This document shows, in pieces, positions 1 through 13,800 of a stretch of 64,000 nt of DNA; position 1 is the first letter of the stretch; each line of letters starts with the position of its first letter. The stretch is from Anaerolineae bacterium (GTDB lineage: Bacteria > Chloroflexota > Anaerolineae > 4572-78 > J111). The stretch spans positions 378,029 to 442,028 of the forward strand of contig JAJVIM010000012.1 of NCBI GenBank assembly GCA_022071955.1, written 5' to 3'. The position numbers and the translations under genes were made by a program. The notes beneath the pieces were generated by a model, which did not search any database, was not told the DNA's origin, and was given only the letters and a program-made list of their open reading frames with translations.

Positions 1-1846
1 CGCTGTTGGCCCGATGGGCAGCCAGCGGCGCGACCGCCGCGGCAAAATTGGGGTGGGTGATGATGATGTAATCCGCGCCGGCGGGCGGGTCGGCGAGCAG
101 GTTGGCCGGTTCAATTCGCAGCGGCGATTTTAGCTGGTTATCGGGCACCACCAGATAGCCGGCCGCGTCGGCGTTGGCATCGCCGATGGTCAGGTTGGTT
201 TTGCCGCTCACCGGCGTTAGCTGCACGCCGGTTACAAGTTTGGGCTGGAGCGGACTCGATACATCGAACACCTGCAAATTGGCGCTGGACCAGCCGGCCA
301 GCGTGGTCTGCTTTTGCCCGGTGTCGCTGTTAAAATAGAGCTGGCCGCTGCTGCCGCTGGCGGTGGGGTATTTCAACTCCACGGCATCGACCAGTGTTTT
401 TTCAACAACAGTTCCCACCCCCGGCAGCGACAATCGAATTTGATTGTTCCCGGCCAGCAAAAGGTTGGCCGGCACCGAAAACTGGGCCTGCCGGGCCAGC
501 GCCCCATCCCAAACATCTTCGCCAACGACCACGCCGTTCACCTGCACCCGCACTTTGTGATCGGGGTTGATAGCCGGGTTGGTAACACCCCGCATCCAAA
601 CGGTGAGAGTGGCGTTGGGGCCGCCCGTTTGCGGCGCAGCCAGCGACAGGGCGTAACTGGCCGCTGTTTTATCGGGCTGGCGCAGATCGTTCCAGTACCA
701 GTGGTCGCCGTTGTAGCCGGCGTAGAGCGACTCGTAAACGGTGTTGGCTTCGGCGTGGCGGGTGAGCCAGGCCGCGCCGGCCGGCAGCCCCTGCGGGTTG
801 CCGGAACGGCTGGCCATCCGCGGCGGGGCAGGCTGGTTGTAACTCAAAAAGTAAACGTCTTCGTCGGTGTAGCGGCTAAAGGTTGGCTCGGCGTAAAACA
901 GAATCCGGTCGCCGGGGTTAAACACACCGTCGCTTTCGCCCTCAAATAAAATTGCCGCCGGGCTAAAACTTGCGCCGTAGCTCACCTGCACCGATTGCGG
1001 GTTGAGCGTCGCCACCGGCCAGCCGGCGGCCTGCAAATCAGCGTAGGTGATGGCGTACAGCCCGCGCTCTTTGACCACCAGCTTCAGCACAGAACCGGCC
1101 GCCGCCGCGGTCAGTTGCGGCGCCGGGGCCGGCGTGGCCGGCGTCGAGACCGTCCAGCCGGTAGCCGCCGGATTGAGCAGCGTGGCGGCCAGCGCGCCGG
1201 CAAATGAGTCGGCCTCGGTTTGCGCGGCCAGCGACGGCGGCTCGGGTTGGTCAAACACAACTTCCAGCCGGATAAACCGGACCACTTCCATTTGGCGGGA
1301 CACGGGATCGACTCGCGCCGGAAAAATTGAGAGTGAAGCCACGCGCCGGTTTCTCACCTGCCGGGGTTCGCCCAGTTGGGCCACGGTGGCCGGAAACAAA
1401 GCGTCGGCGTTGTAAATAGCAGAATCGGGGGTGGTGCTCACGGGGCCGCCAAAATTGGCGGCGGTTGGATCGGAGAAGGAAACCGGCAAGGGAGTGGGGG
1501 CCGGCAACGGCGGGTGGGGCAGCGAAACCAGCTCGGTTTCAAGCTCGATCACCCGCAACACCGCACCGCCGCCGGGCGGCAGGCCAACCAGCCCGGTGTA
1601 TACCGGCAGCGATGGCTGGCCCGGTTCGCCGCCGGCAGGCAGGCCAGCGATGTTTGGCCGGCTGAATGTTTGGCCGTTGGCCGTTACCTCGGCCACAGTC
1701 ACCGGCGGCGGCGTCCAGGTGACGGTCACCCGCCGGTCATCGGCCTGAATTTGCACCTGATTATCCTGCGCCCGAACTGCCTGGGGAGGAATCATCCCCC
1801 CCAGGCAAATCAGCGCGACAAACAGTTGTTTGGCCCCCCAACGCAT
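1..1846 (-). CDS. Gingipain-like C25 family cysteine protease, N-terminal part (runs off the left edge)
   Basis: The frame is open from ATG at 1846 to the window edge, giving 615 codons without a stop; the C-terminus and catalytic domain lie outside. Residues 1-24 look like a signal peptide ending near AVRAQ. Residues about 30-210 match the C25 propeptide pattern, with GEPGQPSLPVYTGLVGLP followed by a Pro-rich stretch and a region relating residues to VDPVSRQMEVVRF. Later come KLVVKERGLYAITYADLQ, typical of PorU/gingipain-like proteins, a beta-rich middle domain, and PAGADYIIITHPNF near residue 600, which normally opens the caspase-like catalytic domain. It starts 8 bases after the stop of the giant surface protein, so the two are almost certainly co-transcribed and it may process that protein or other exported proteins (inference). 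The catalytic His and Cys cannot be seen. Family call is fairly sure; activity is unverified. Confidence 0.75.
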   Translation of the reverse strand, partial: MRWGAKQLFVALICLGGMIPPQAVRAQDNQVQIQADDRRVTVTWTPPPVTVAEVTANGQTFSRPNIAGLPAGGEPGQPSLPVYTGLVGLPPGGGAVLRVIELETELVSLPHPPLPAPTPLPVSFSDPTAANFGGPVSTTPDSAIYNADALFPATVAQLGEPRQVRNRRVASLSIFPARVDPVSRQMEVVRFIRLEVVFDQPEPPSLAAQTEADSFAGALAATLLNPAATGWTVSTPATPAPAPQLTAAAAGSVLKLVVKERGLYAITYADLQAAGWPVATLNPQSVQVSYGASFSPAAILFEGESDGVFNPGDRILFYAEPTFSRYTDEDVYFLSYNQPAPPRMASRSGNPQGLPAGAAWLTRHAEANTVYESLYAGYNGDHWYWNDLRQPDKTAASYALSLAAPQTGGPNATLTVWMRGVTNPAINPDHKVRVQVNGVVVGEDVWDGALARQAQFSVPANLLLAGNNQIRLSLPGVGTVVEKTLVDAVELKYPTASGSSGQLYFNSDTGQKQTTLAGWSSANLQVFDVSSPLQPKLVTGVQLTPVSGKTNLTIGDANADAAGYLVVPDNQLKSPLRIEPANLLADPPAGADYIIITHPNFAAAVAPLAAHRANS

Positions 1847-1854
1847 CTACTGTC

Positions 1855-4800
1855 TCAATTCTGCTGCCTGAAAATCAACGGCAGGTAGATGATGGTGCTG
1901 GCGCTGTTGGTTGACCCATCAAACGTAATTTGAACCGGGCCGTGGCGGGTTTCGAGGCCCTGAGTGTCAACATCAATCAGCCAGTAGGTGTACGTTTCAC
2001 CCAGCGTCACATCCCGGTCCAGATATTCGTAGGTTGCGCCGCTATTTTTGCCCTCGGCGGGGACAAAAGTTACATCGACGGCGTCTTCGTAATTCCCGGT
2101 TTTGCTGCGGCGCAACATAAAGCCGTAGTTGTCAATTTCCACGGCGGTGGCCCAGCGCAGCCTGACGCCATCGGTTTGGCCGGCTCCCTCAAAGTAAAGC
2201 AGGTTGACCGCCGTTGGCCCGACCACGGTTTCCACATCGGAGCCGTCGTTGGCGCGGTTGGTAAAGCGGTCGAGCGCGCCGCTAACGATGGCCGTGTTCA
2301 CCATTGCAAACGTTGTATCGCGAGTGGTGATTGAGAAGACGCTGGTCACGTCAAAGTGTTCGCCCGGTTCCAGATTGTGCGGCGCGTTGAACGGCGGCGT
2401 GTTCAGGTTGGTCAGATCGGTCCAGATGATCAAGCCCGAGTTGGTGCTGGTGGTTGGGTTGGTAAAGGCATCTGCCGGCGGGTTGCTGGACAGGTAGGCC
2501 ACCGGGCCGGTGAACTGGTCAAACAGCGGCACGGTATCGAGCCGGCTGGGGCCAAGGTTAATCACCCGGATATTAAAGGTGACCAACCCGGTTGAGGTAG
2601 AAACCAGCGATTTGATGACTTGCAGCGCCGGGTCGGTAACGATCAGCGGCACGTCATCGTCGTCGGTCACGCTGCCGTTGGTAAAGAAGCCGGTGCCGGT
2701 CACCACGTTGATAAAGGTGCCGGGCGAGCCGGTTTGCACGTTGGCCTCAAAAGTGATGGTCAACGACTGGCTCGGAACCACCGGCCCCGGAATGAGCCAC
2801 ACAATCTGCTGGCCGTTCACCGTTGCCGGCGACTGGCTGGGATTGCCGGCATAGGTAATCCCGGCCGGCAGCGTATCGGTAACCAGCAGGCTGGTGTAGG
2901 TAATCTGGCCGCTGTTGGTAATGCGCAGGGTGTACGTTACCGTGGCCGAGATCACGTTGGGCGAGGCGGTCACATCTTTGAACACCGTGATGCCGGGGAC
3001 CAGCGGCACAAAGCCAAAGTCCAGCGTCAGGTTACTGTTGCCGTTGCCGCTCGGTTCCTGTCCCGGCGTCAGGGTAATAATGCCGGAGGTGATGCCACTG
3101 GTATCGGGCGTGTTGCTGTTCAGCCCGTTTTCGTCGCCGTTCTCGTCAACGTTGTTGTTGGGATTGACCACGTTGGGGCTGGACGACAAATGGTTGGCCA
3201 GCGGCCCGCCGGGGCCAAACTGCGACGGCGGGATAAAGACCGTGTAATCGCCCGGCGGCAAACCGGGGAACAGGTAACGGCCGTTGGCATCGGTGGTGGT
3301 GGTGACCGGGTTGCCCGCGCCATCGGTCACCGGGTTGCCCGCGCCATCGCGCAGTTCAAGCACCACGTTGGGGATGCCCTGCTCGCCACCATCGATGATG
3401 CCATTGTTGGGCGTGCCGCCGCCGCTGCCGTCATCGCGCCAAACCAGATTACCCAGGCTGAGCAGCACGTAATCTTCCACCTCGCCGCTGGGGGCCAGCC
3501 CGATGGGCGTGTTGGCCTCGTTGGGGTTGGTGGTGTAGCGGAAGCGGCTGTACAGGCTGCTGCTGATGGTCACGTTTGGCACTTGCAGGGTGATGGTGTA
3601 ATCACCGGCGGCGTTAAAGAAGATGTCGGTGTTGGACAGCTGCGACACCGGCGTGCCGTTGATGTCGGTGATCGTGAAGGTATCGAGCGTACCGTCGCCG
3701 TCAAAGTCGAACCAGCTATTGAGATAACCCGTGGTGCCGGCCGTCACGCGGATGAGGGCCGGCTGGCCGGCCACAAACGGCGTCAGGAAGACCACGCCAT
3801 CTTCATCATCGAGCGTGTTGTTCAGGTCGTCGCCGTTAGCGCCGCCACTGGGCACGCCGTTCCCTTCGGCATCCACAATTGAGCCGAGGAAGGTGCCATC
3901 GATGATGTGGCGCGGGCCGTTGTTGGCCAGCAGCGTGCCGTATCCGGCCGGCAGGTCGCCCCAGTCAGCGGTTTGGGCCGGGCGCACGTAATCTTCCACT
4001 TCACCATCGAGGGCGATGCCGGTGGGCGCATCGTTGCCGGCGCTGCTAAAGCGGAAGCGGCTGTACAACTGGCTGGCCACCGAAACCGGCACGGTGAAAT
4101 TGATCACCGTACTGCCGCCCGCGGCAATGGATACATTGGAAGCGATCTGCTCACCGGCGTCATCAAGCACGCCGTTGCCGTTAAAGTCAATCCAGGCGTT
4201 GAGCAGGCCGTCTGCGCCGCCATCCGCGGCCGGCAGGGCCGATACAGTGACGCTGGCCGGCTGGCCGGCGACCAAAGACGACCAGACAACGCCGTCCTCG
4301 TCATCCGTGCCGGCCGGCGTTGCGCCGTACCAGGTCGTCGGGTTGAGGTCGTCGCCATCGGCGTTGACCGAGGGCTGGCCATCGGTTTCTGAGTCAACCC
4401 CCTGCCCCAGGGTGGGGTTGGTGCCGGAAATGATAACGTGCCGCGCGCCGTTGGCGGCCAGCGTCGTCGGGTACAGGCCCTGCGGCAGGTCGCCCATGTC
4501 CAGCGGCGGGACCGGGTACTGGTGATCTTCCACCTCGCCGTTGGTGGCCTCGCCGGTGGGGCTGCTGCTACCGACGGTGTCGGTGCTGTAGCGCCAGCGG
4601 GTGTTAACGGTGCTGCTGAGCGGAATATTGGGCACCGTAACGGTCAGAGTATTCGGCCCGGCAAGCAGGGTGGTGTTGGTAAACACCCGCTCGCCGGCAT
4701 CGAATGTACCGTTATTGTTCCAATCGATCCAGGCGTTGAGCACCGCGCCGGTCACATTGGTGCCGGTGACAGTGAAGGTAGCCACCGCGCCCGGAATCAG

Positions 4801-7800
4801 CGGGCTATTTAGCCGCACGCCGTCCTCATCGTCGCGGTTATCGGTATCATCGCCGGTGGCGTTGCCGGTGGGCAGGCCATCGTCCTCGGTGTCCACATCG
4901 CTGCCGAGGGTGGGGTTGTTGGCCGGCAGAACAACGTGCCGCGGGCCGTTGGCCGCCAGGGTGGTGCCGTAGCTGTCCGGCAAGTCGCCCCAGTCGTACA
5001 CGGTGGGCGCGTACTGATGATCTTCCACCTCACCGTCGCTGGCCCGGCCGGTGGGCGTGCTGCTGCCCGCCGCATCGGTGCTGTAGCGCCAGCGGGTGTT
5101 GATGGTGCTACTCAACACAATGCCCGGCACGGAAACGGTCAGTACATTCGGGCCAGCAACCAGCGTGGTGTTGGTAAACACCTGCTCACCAGCATCGAAC
5201 ACGCCGTTGCCGTTCCAGTCAATCCAGGCATTGAGCACCGCGCCGGCCACATTGGTGCCGGTTACAGTGAACGTGGCTACCCGGCCCGACACAATCCGGC
5301 TATCGAGCCGCACGCCGTCCTCGTCGTCACGGTTGGTCACGTCGTCGCCGGTGGCGTCGGTAGTGGGCCGGCCGTCGGTTTCGGCGTCCACGTCGGCGCC
5401 CAGGGTGGGGTTGTTGGTGGGCAGGATGACGTGATACGGGCCGTTGGCCGCCAGAGTGGTGCCGTAGCTGTCGGGCAGGTCACCCAAATCGGCGCGGATA
5501 AAGCTGAAGTCGATGGTGTAGTTGGCCCGGCCAGCGTCGTTGGGTTCCAGCCCCGGCGTCAGGGTGATGACGGTGCTGCCAACAAAGCCGCCGCTGCCAA
5601 AGGTACCGTTCAGGTAGCCGTGGTTGGTGTTGTCGCTGCCCGGATTCCGGTCAGACGGGATGGCCGTGGTGCTGGTAATATAATCGACCAGCGCGCCGGT
5701 GCCGGTGAAGTTGGTACTGGTAATCACCACCACGTAGCCGGCCGGCGGCAGGTTGGTAAAGGTGTAAATACCGCCCGGCAGCGTAGTGGTGCCGGAAATG
5801 AACTGGTCCACGCCCGGCGTGTAAACGCCGTCGCCGTTAGTATCGATGTACAGTTCCACATCCACACCCGGAATGCCCGGTTCGCCGGTGTCAAACGTGC
5901 CGTTGTCGTTGCCGTCAAACCAGACAAAGTTCCCCAGGCTCAGCAGCGGCGTAAAGCCAAAGTCGAGCGTTAAGTTAGAGTTGGCGTCGCCGCCGCTGCC
6001 GCTGGGCGTGTCGGTGATTGGCTCGGTGCCGATAGCCAGGGTGATGTTGCCGCTGCGGATGCCGTTCACTTCCGGCGCGGCGTTGTCGATGCCATTTTCA
6101 TCGGCGGTTTCATTGAAATCGTCATTGGGCGCGCCCGCCCCGGTGGACGATGACAGGCCCGCCAGCGACCCGCCCGGCTGGAAATTACCGGGGGCAACCA
6201 GCACGCTGTAGTCACCCGGGGTTAGCCCGGTGAACAGATAACGGCCGTTGGCATCGGTGGTGGTGGTCACGGCGTTGCCCGCGCCATCGGTGATGGTGAT
6301 GCCGCTGCTGTTGAGCAGCACCAGCACCACGTTGGAGATGGGCGTTTCGCCGGCCAGCGGTTCGTACCGGCCGTTGTTGTAGGCCGTCCCGCTGCCGTCA
6401 TCGCGCCAGACAAAGTCGCCCAGGCTCATCAGCACGTAGTCTTCCACCTCGCCGCTGTTGGCCACGCCGGTCGGCGTGTTCGCTTCGCCGGGGTTGGCGG
6501 TGTAGCGGAAGCGGCTGTACAGGCTGCTGCTGATGGTTACGTTTGGCACCTGTAAGGTGATGGTGTAATCGCCGGTGGCGCTGAAGAAGATATCGCTGTT
6601 GGACTGGCCCGGCGTTACCGCTGCCGGCCCGGTAACATTGGTGATGGTGTACACATCCAGCGCGCCGTCGCCGTCAAAGTCAAACCAGCTATTGAGGTAG
6701 CCCGTTGTGCCGGCCGTTACCCGGATTTGGGCCTCGCGCCCGGCGATGAACGGCGTCAAAAAGACCACGCCGTCTTCGTCATCGGTGGCGGTGTTGTCAT
6801 CACCGTTGGCTCCATCGGTGGGCTGGCCGTCCAGTTCGGCATCGACGCCCGCCCCAAGATAAGTGCCATCGATGATGTGCGCCGCGCCGCTGCTGGCGAG
6901 GAGCGTCGGGTAGCCGCGAGTTTCCGGCAAGTCACCCAAATCGTAGACCACAATGCGGGTGATGTAGTCTTCCACCTCGCCATCGGGGGCAAAGCCGGTG
7001 TAACTGAGCGTATCAGACGTGCTGTAGCGGAAACGCATGTAAATGCTGCCAGTAATGGTGGCTGTGGCCGGCACGCTTACGTTGAGCGAATTGCTGCCCA
7101 ACGCCAGATTTTGGCCGGTAAAGACCTGTTCACCGGCGTCGTCAAAATCGCCGTCGCCATTCCAGTCGATCCAGCCATTGAGGAAGCCGGTGCTGCCGCT
7201 GGTGGTAACGGTAAAGGTTGAAGTTTGCCCCCGCAGTAACGACGACCAGACCACCCCGTCCTCGTCGTCCAGGTTGGCGGTATCGTCGCCGTCCGCGCCG
7301 GTACTGGGCTGGCCGTCGGTTTCAGCGTCAATCTGGCTGCCGAGAGTGGGGTTGTTGATCGCCTGGATGACGTGGCGCGGGCCGTTGTCGGCCAGCGTGG
7401 TGGGGTAAGTGTTGCTCAGGCTGGTATCCGGCAGGTCGCCCCAATCCAGCGGCAGGAAGCCAAAATCGAGCGTTAAGTTGGAATTGGCGTCGCCGCCGCT
7501 GCCGCTGGGCGTGTCGGTGATTGGCTCGGTGCCGATGACCAGGGTGATGTTGCCGCTGCGGATGCCGTTCACTTCCGGCGCGGCGTTGTCGATGCCGTTT
7601 TCATCGGCGGTTTCGTTGAAATCGTCATTGGGCGCGCCCGCCCCGGTGGACGATGACAGGCCCAGCAACGGCCCGCCCGATTGGAAGTTGCCCGGCGCAA
7701 CCAGCACGCTGTAGTCACCCGGGGTTAGCCCGGTGAACAGATAACGGCCGTTGGCATCGGTGGTGGTGGTCACGGCGTTGCCCGCGCCATCCGTCACGGT

Positions 7801-10800
7801 GATGCCGCTGCTGTTGAGCAGCACCAGCACCACGTTGGAGATAACCGGCTCGGTGGTCTGCCAGATGCCATCATCAGGCGTGCCGCCGCCGCTGCCGTCA
7901 TCACGCCAGACAAAGTCGCCCAGGCTCATCAGCACGTAATCTTCCACCTCGCCGCTGTTGGCCACGCCGGTCGGTGTGTTCGCTTCGCCGGGGTTGGTGG
8001 TGTAGCGGAAGCGGCTGTACAGGCTACTGCTGATGGTTACGTTTGGCACTTGCAGGGTGAGGGTGTAATCGCCGGTGGCGCTGAAGAAGATATCGCTGTT
8101 GGACTGGCCCGGCGTTACCGCTGCCGGCCCGGTGACATTGGTGATGGTGTACACATCCAGCGCGCCGTCGCCGTCAAAGTCGAACCAGCTATTGAGATAG
8201 CCGGTGGTGCCGGCCGTCACCCGGATTTGGGCCTCGCGCCCGGCGATGAACGGCGTCAAAAAGACCACGCCGTCTTCGTCATCGGTAGCAGTATTGTCGT
8301 CGCCGTTGGCCCCGTCGCTGGGCTGGCCGTCCAGTTCAGCATCGACGCCCGCCCCCAGGTAAGTGCCATCAATGAGATGCGCCGCGCCGCTGCCGGCAAG
8401 GAGCGTCGGGTAGCCGCGAGATTCCGGCAGGTCGCCCAGGTCAACTTCGGAGATGCGTACCACGTAATCCTCCACCTCGCCATCGCTGGCCAGGCCGGTG
8501 GGGCTGCTGCTGCCGGCGGTGTCGCTGCTCAGGCGGAAGCGGCTGTAAACGCTGCCGGTGACAGTAGAGCTGGGCACCACAAAACTAACCTGCACCGTAC
8601 TACCGGCGGCAAGCGCGGTGTTGGTTACAATTTGCTCATTGGCATCGAGCGCGCCGTTGCCGTTGAAGTCAATCCAGGCGTTGAGCGCGCCATCGGCGCC
8701 ACCATTGGCCGCGCTGAGCGTGCGCACGGTGATGGTAGCCGGCTGGCCGGGGATGAGCAGCGTGTCAAAGGTGATGCCGTCCTCATCGTCCGCGCCGGGC
8801 AGCCCGTACACCAAAATTGGCGAGGTCGCGGTGTCGTCACCGTTGGCCTGAGTGCTGGGCTGGCCATCGGTTTCGGCGTCTACCCGGTCACCCAACGTGG
8901 GGTTGTTGCCGACCACAATGATGTGGCGCGCGCCGTTGTCGGTGTTGCGGGTGGGGTAGGTGTTGCCCGTGCTGCTGTCCGGCAGGTCGCCGTAATCCAG
9001 CGCGACCACCGGTACGGCGTAATCTTCAATTTCACCGTCGTTGGCCAGGCCGGTGGGCTGCAAATCCTGCTGGCTGCTAAAGCGGAAGCGGGCAAAGGTG
9101 GTGATCCCCTGCGTCGCGGTCACCGGCACGGAAACCGGGATGGTGATGAACGTGCCGGCGGTGATCAGGCTGTTCAACGCAACCTGCTCACCGGCGTCGA
9201 ACACGCCGTTGCCGTTAAAGTCGATCCAGGCGTTGAGGTAACCGCTGGCCGCCGCCGACGCGCTGACGGTGAGCACCAGGGTTTCGCCCGGCACCAGCGG
9301 CCCGGAGAACTGCACGCCGTCTTCGTCATCGGCCGGTGTACTGCCGGTGGGGAAGACCAGCGTCGAGTTGGCGGTATCGTCGCCATCGGCATTAACCGAG
9401 GGTTGGCCGTTGGTTTCGGCATCCACAATGCCGCCGAGAGTGGGGTTATTGGCCGGCAAAATGATGTGCCGCGGGCCGTTATCGGTAGCGCCGGTGGGGT
9501 AGGTGAAGGAGGCGTAACCGGTTTGCTGCAGCAGGGTGGTATCGGGCAGATCGCCCCAATCCAGCGGCACTACCGGCACGGCGTAATCTTCCACCTCGCC
9601 GCTGAGCGCCACGCCGGTTGGCGCGGTGACGGTTTCGCTGACCGCGCTAAAACGGAAGCGGGCATACGTAGTGATGCCGCCGGTGGCGTTAAGCGGCACG
9701 GTGAACGGAATCACCACGGTTGCGCCGGCGGTAATCAGTTGGCCCAGCACAATCCGCTCGCCAACCGACAGTTGGCCGTCGCCATTAAAGTCAATCCAGC
9801 CGGTGAGCTGGCCGTCTGCGCCGCCGTTGGCCAGGCTCAGCGCAGTAACGGTGATGACCATCTGTTCGCCCGGAATCAGCACCGGGGGCAGGATCACGCC
9901 ATCTTCGTCATCGGCCGGACCCGCGCCATCGGGATAAACATTGCCGGAATTGGCGATGTCGTCGCCCGTGGCCGGAACGTTGGGCTGGCCGTTAACTTCG
10001 GCATCGACGCGGCTGCCGAGGGTGGGGTTATTGTTGGGCAGGATCACGTGGCGCGCGCCGTCATCGCCGAGCTGGGTGGGGTAGGTAAAGGTGGCGTAGC
10101 CGGTTTGCTGCACCAGGCCAGTATCGGGCAGGTCGCCAAAATCGTAACGGACAAATCCAAAGTCAATGGTGTAGTTGGCGTTGCCGCCGTCATCGGGTTC
10201 GGTCAGCGCCACCAGATCGACCACGGTGCTGGCCACGTAACCGCCCGCACCGAGCGCGCCGGTGGCGACGCCGTGGTTATTGTTATTCAAATCGCTGTTG
10301 CCGGAAACGGCGGTAGTGCTGGTGATGTAGCCATCCAGCGCGCCGCCGGGGGCAAAGTTAGTGTCCGTGATAACCACCAGATAGCTGCCGGGGAACAGGT
10401 TGGTGAAGGTGTAGAATCCGCCGGCCAGGGTCGTGGTGGTTGAAATAAACTGATCCACACCCGGCGTGTAATCGCCGCTGCCGTCGGTATCCTCGTACAA
10501 CTCCACCACCACATTGGAAATGGGCGGCTCGGTACCGACGTTAAACACGCCGTTGTTATTGGTGTCGAACCAAACCTGATTGCCCAGCGCCATGCGCGGC
10601 ACAAAACCGTAATCCAGCGTCAGGTCTTCGGTAAAGGCCGGGGTGAGGGTGGTGGTGATGGCGTAACCGTTGGCCAGGTAAGTGGCGGTGATCGAAGCGT
10701 TTGAGTCGCTGATGGGGTTGCCCACAGTGAGCCGCGTTTGCAGGTACGGCGACAGCACGCCGGTGGTGAAGTTTTCCGGCGCAAGCTGCACGGTGTAGCT

Positions 10801-13800
10801 GATGTCCAGCGGCAGGTATTCAAAAAAGTACCGGCCGTTGCTGTCAGTGGTGGTGGTGGCAATCAGCGTGCCGCTGACCGTGTTGTACAAATTGACCACC
10901 ACGCCGCTGAACGGCTGTTCCGCTCCGGAGGTGCCCTGCTGGCCGTCGTAGTCGGCATCCAGCCAGACGTAATCACCCAGGCGGCCGAGCGGCCAGCGCA
11001 CCACGGCCTGGCTGGTATCGGTGTAGGTCCGCACGCCGGGGATGGTGCTGGTGAGCGACGTATTGGTAACGACCGCCGTGTTGGTAAACAGATCGCTGGC
11101 GTAGATGGGTTCGGTCAGCGCGCCGTTGTAGGTAAGCTGAAGCTGCTGGCCCACGTCAAGGAAAGTAATTGTCCAACTGATGGCCGCACCATTGTTGATG
11201 AGCACGCCGCCGTTAGAAATCCCGGAGGCGACAATGCCGGCTGGCAGGGTATCGACAATATTCAGATCGTAGGCTGGACTGGTGCCGTTGTTAACCAGCG
11301 TCAGGGTGTACAGGGTTGTGTTGGGGCTGCCGCTGAGCGCCGCGCCGGTTTTGGTGATGAGTACGTTGGGTTCGGTCACGGTAAAGACCGGCTGGTTACT
11401 CACGGTGACCGAGGTGGCGTGCGACAACACAGCCACGTTGGTGATCACCTGCGGATCGAGCGCACCCAGATTATCCGACAGGATGGCCGTGACCGTAATG
11501 CGGCGCTGCTGGTTGGCGTCGATCTGGGCATAGGTGACGGTCAGCGTGTTGCCGGCGGTAATGACCGCGCCGCCGCCATCGGCGATCACCTGCTGCAAAT
11601 CAAGCCGCGAATCGAGCGTATCGCTGACCGTGACATTAAACATGGTGGCGGTGATGGGCGGTTCCGGCACCAGCAGCACGTAGGTAATTACGCTGCCCAG
11701 CGTGGCCGTGGGCGGCGTCACCGCTTTGACAATGCCGGCCTGGGCCGTAACGTGGAAAACGCTGCTCTGGCCATCGGTGTAAACGCGCTGGGTGGGAGCC
11801 AAACCGGTTTGCGGGCCGGAACCGGGCTGGCTGTCGTAGGTTGGAATGCGGGCGTTGTTCGTTAACACCACGTTGGCCGTAATTAGCGACTCAACCTGCA
11901 CCTCGATGGTGATGAGCAGGGTTGCGCCGGGGCCGGCCTCAATTTCGCTGATGTCGTAGGTGAGCAACTGCCCGCTTTGAGTGGTGGTGATAACCGTCGC
12001 CCCGGTTGGGTTGGAGATGGTCTGCTGGTAAATAACGCCCACCGGCAGCGTGTCGGTGACAACCACATCGTAGGCCGGCGCGTAGCCGTTGTTGGTGATG
12101 CGCAGGGTATAGGTGATCAACTGGCCGCCAATCACCGTTTCGCCGCTGGCGGGGATGCTCTCTTTCAGAATCGTCAGTTCCGGCTGGATGACGCGGTTAT
12201 TTACGCTGTCGTCATTAATAAACGTGCTGCGCTGGGTGAGCGTGGCCACGTTGGTGATGGTGTAAATCAGGGTTTGGTCCGGCAGCCAGGTATTGCCCGC
12301 GCCGGTGGCCTGCGCCTGGAAGGTGACGGTGATAAACGTGGGCTGGCTTTGCGGGCTGGTGATCGGCTGGCCAAACGTCCAGGTAATGGCCTGGCTGCTG
12401 CCGATAAAGCCGGTCTGCTGGGCGGTGGTAATCACCCCCGCCGGCGAGCTGGCCAGCGACTCACTGCCGGGGATAAAGCGCAGCCCGGCGGGCAGCACAT
12501 CGAGCAGGTAGGAATTGCCGCCCATGCCCACCAACCCGGCCGGCACAGAAAAGACCAGCGAATAGGTGACCACATCGCCCACTTTCAGGGTGATGGGATC
12601 GGTGGCTTTAACCAGACTGAGCAGGCCGGTGGTAATCACCGCCGTGGTATCGGTGAGGTAGGGCCTCACCCCCGGGATGGTCTCCGTGAGCGAATGGGAC
12701 CGCACGTCAACCGTGTTGGTTAAGGCGCTATTGCTGAGCGCCTCGCTGAGCGCGGCCACGTAAGTGAGGGTGACCACATTGGCCGGGGCCACATTGCTGA
12801 TCACGTCTACCGTCCAGGTGAGCACATTGGGAGCCAGCACCGGCCCGCTGTTGGGATAACCGGGCAGCACCTGCGTTACACTGATACCCGCCGGAATGCT
12901 GTCGGTGATGTGGACGGAGTAGGCCGGGCTGTTGCCGTTGTTAACCAGCCGCAGGGTGTAAGTGACAATGGCGTTGCCATCGAGGTTGGTCAGACTCCCG
13001 GTAGACGACGTAACCACCTTGGTCACACTCACCCGCGGCTCGCCAACGTTGGTGGTTACCACATTGGTGCGGGTTAGCGTGGTATTGTTGGCCGTGGCGT
13101 GGGTAAACGTGGCCGAGTTGGTAATTACATCACCGCTGTTGGGATCGGTGGCCGGCAGCGGGAATTCGTGAGAAATGCGGGTGGTGATGGTGACAAACGC
13201 CTGCGCGTTGGCCGGAATCGCATCAAATGTGGCAGTAATCCGGCCGGTAGCGCGGTTAAAAGTGGGGACGCCGTTGGTGTAGACGCCGCCAAGGGTCACG
13301 TCTTCAATGTAGAACAACGGGCTGTTCAACTGGTCGGTAATCACCACGTTGTACAGGGCAGCCGTAATCGGCACCGAGGGCACAATCAGGGTGTAGGTAA
13401 CCAGCGTGCCCAGCGTGGCCGTTGGCGGCGGGTCATACAGCCGGGTTTTGGTGATCGTGCCATCCACCGTGCGAATGGCCGTAGAGTGCGAACCGCCGCT
13501 GTAACTGCGCTGGATACCGACCGGCCCGGTAATGGGCTGGCCATCGTAAATCAGCGAGGCCTGGTTAGACAGGGTGGTATTGGCGCTGATGGTGTCATCA
13601 ACCTGCAACACCACCTCAATATTGATGGAAGTGTGGGCCAGCGGATTATACGGCACAGTTGGGGTGAGGTAGCCTACTGTCCAGGTGAGCAGGTTTCGCG
13701 CGCCCACCGCCGGGCCGGTAATGTTCGATGACCCGCCATTGCTGACAACTTGATACGACACCAGTTGCATTCCGGCTGGAATGTCATCAGTAATGACCAG

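Noticed and set aside
8050..10443. A 797-codon open frame on the plus strand opposite the giant gene, and many shorter ones at 314-20200
   Set aside because: They mirror a GC-rich, compositionally biased repeat gene, show Arg/Gly/Ala-rich nonsense without domains, and lack consistent ribosome sites.
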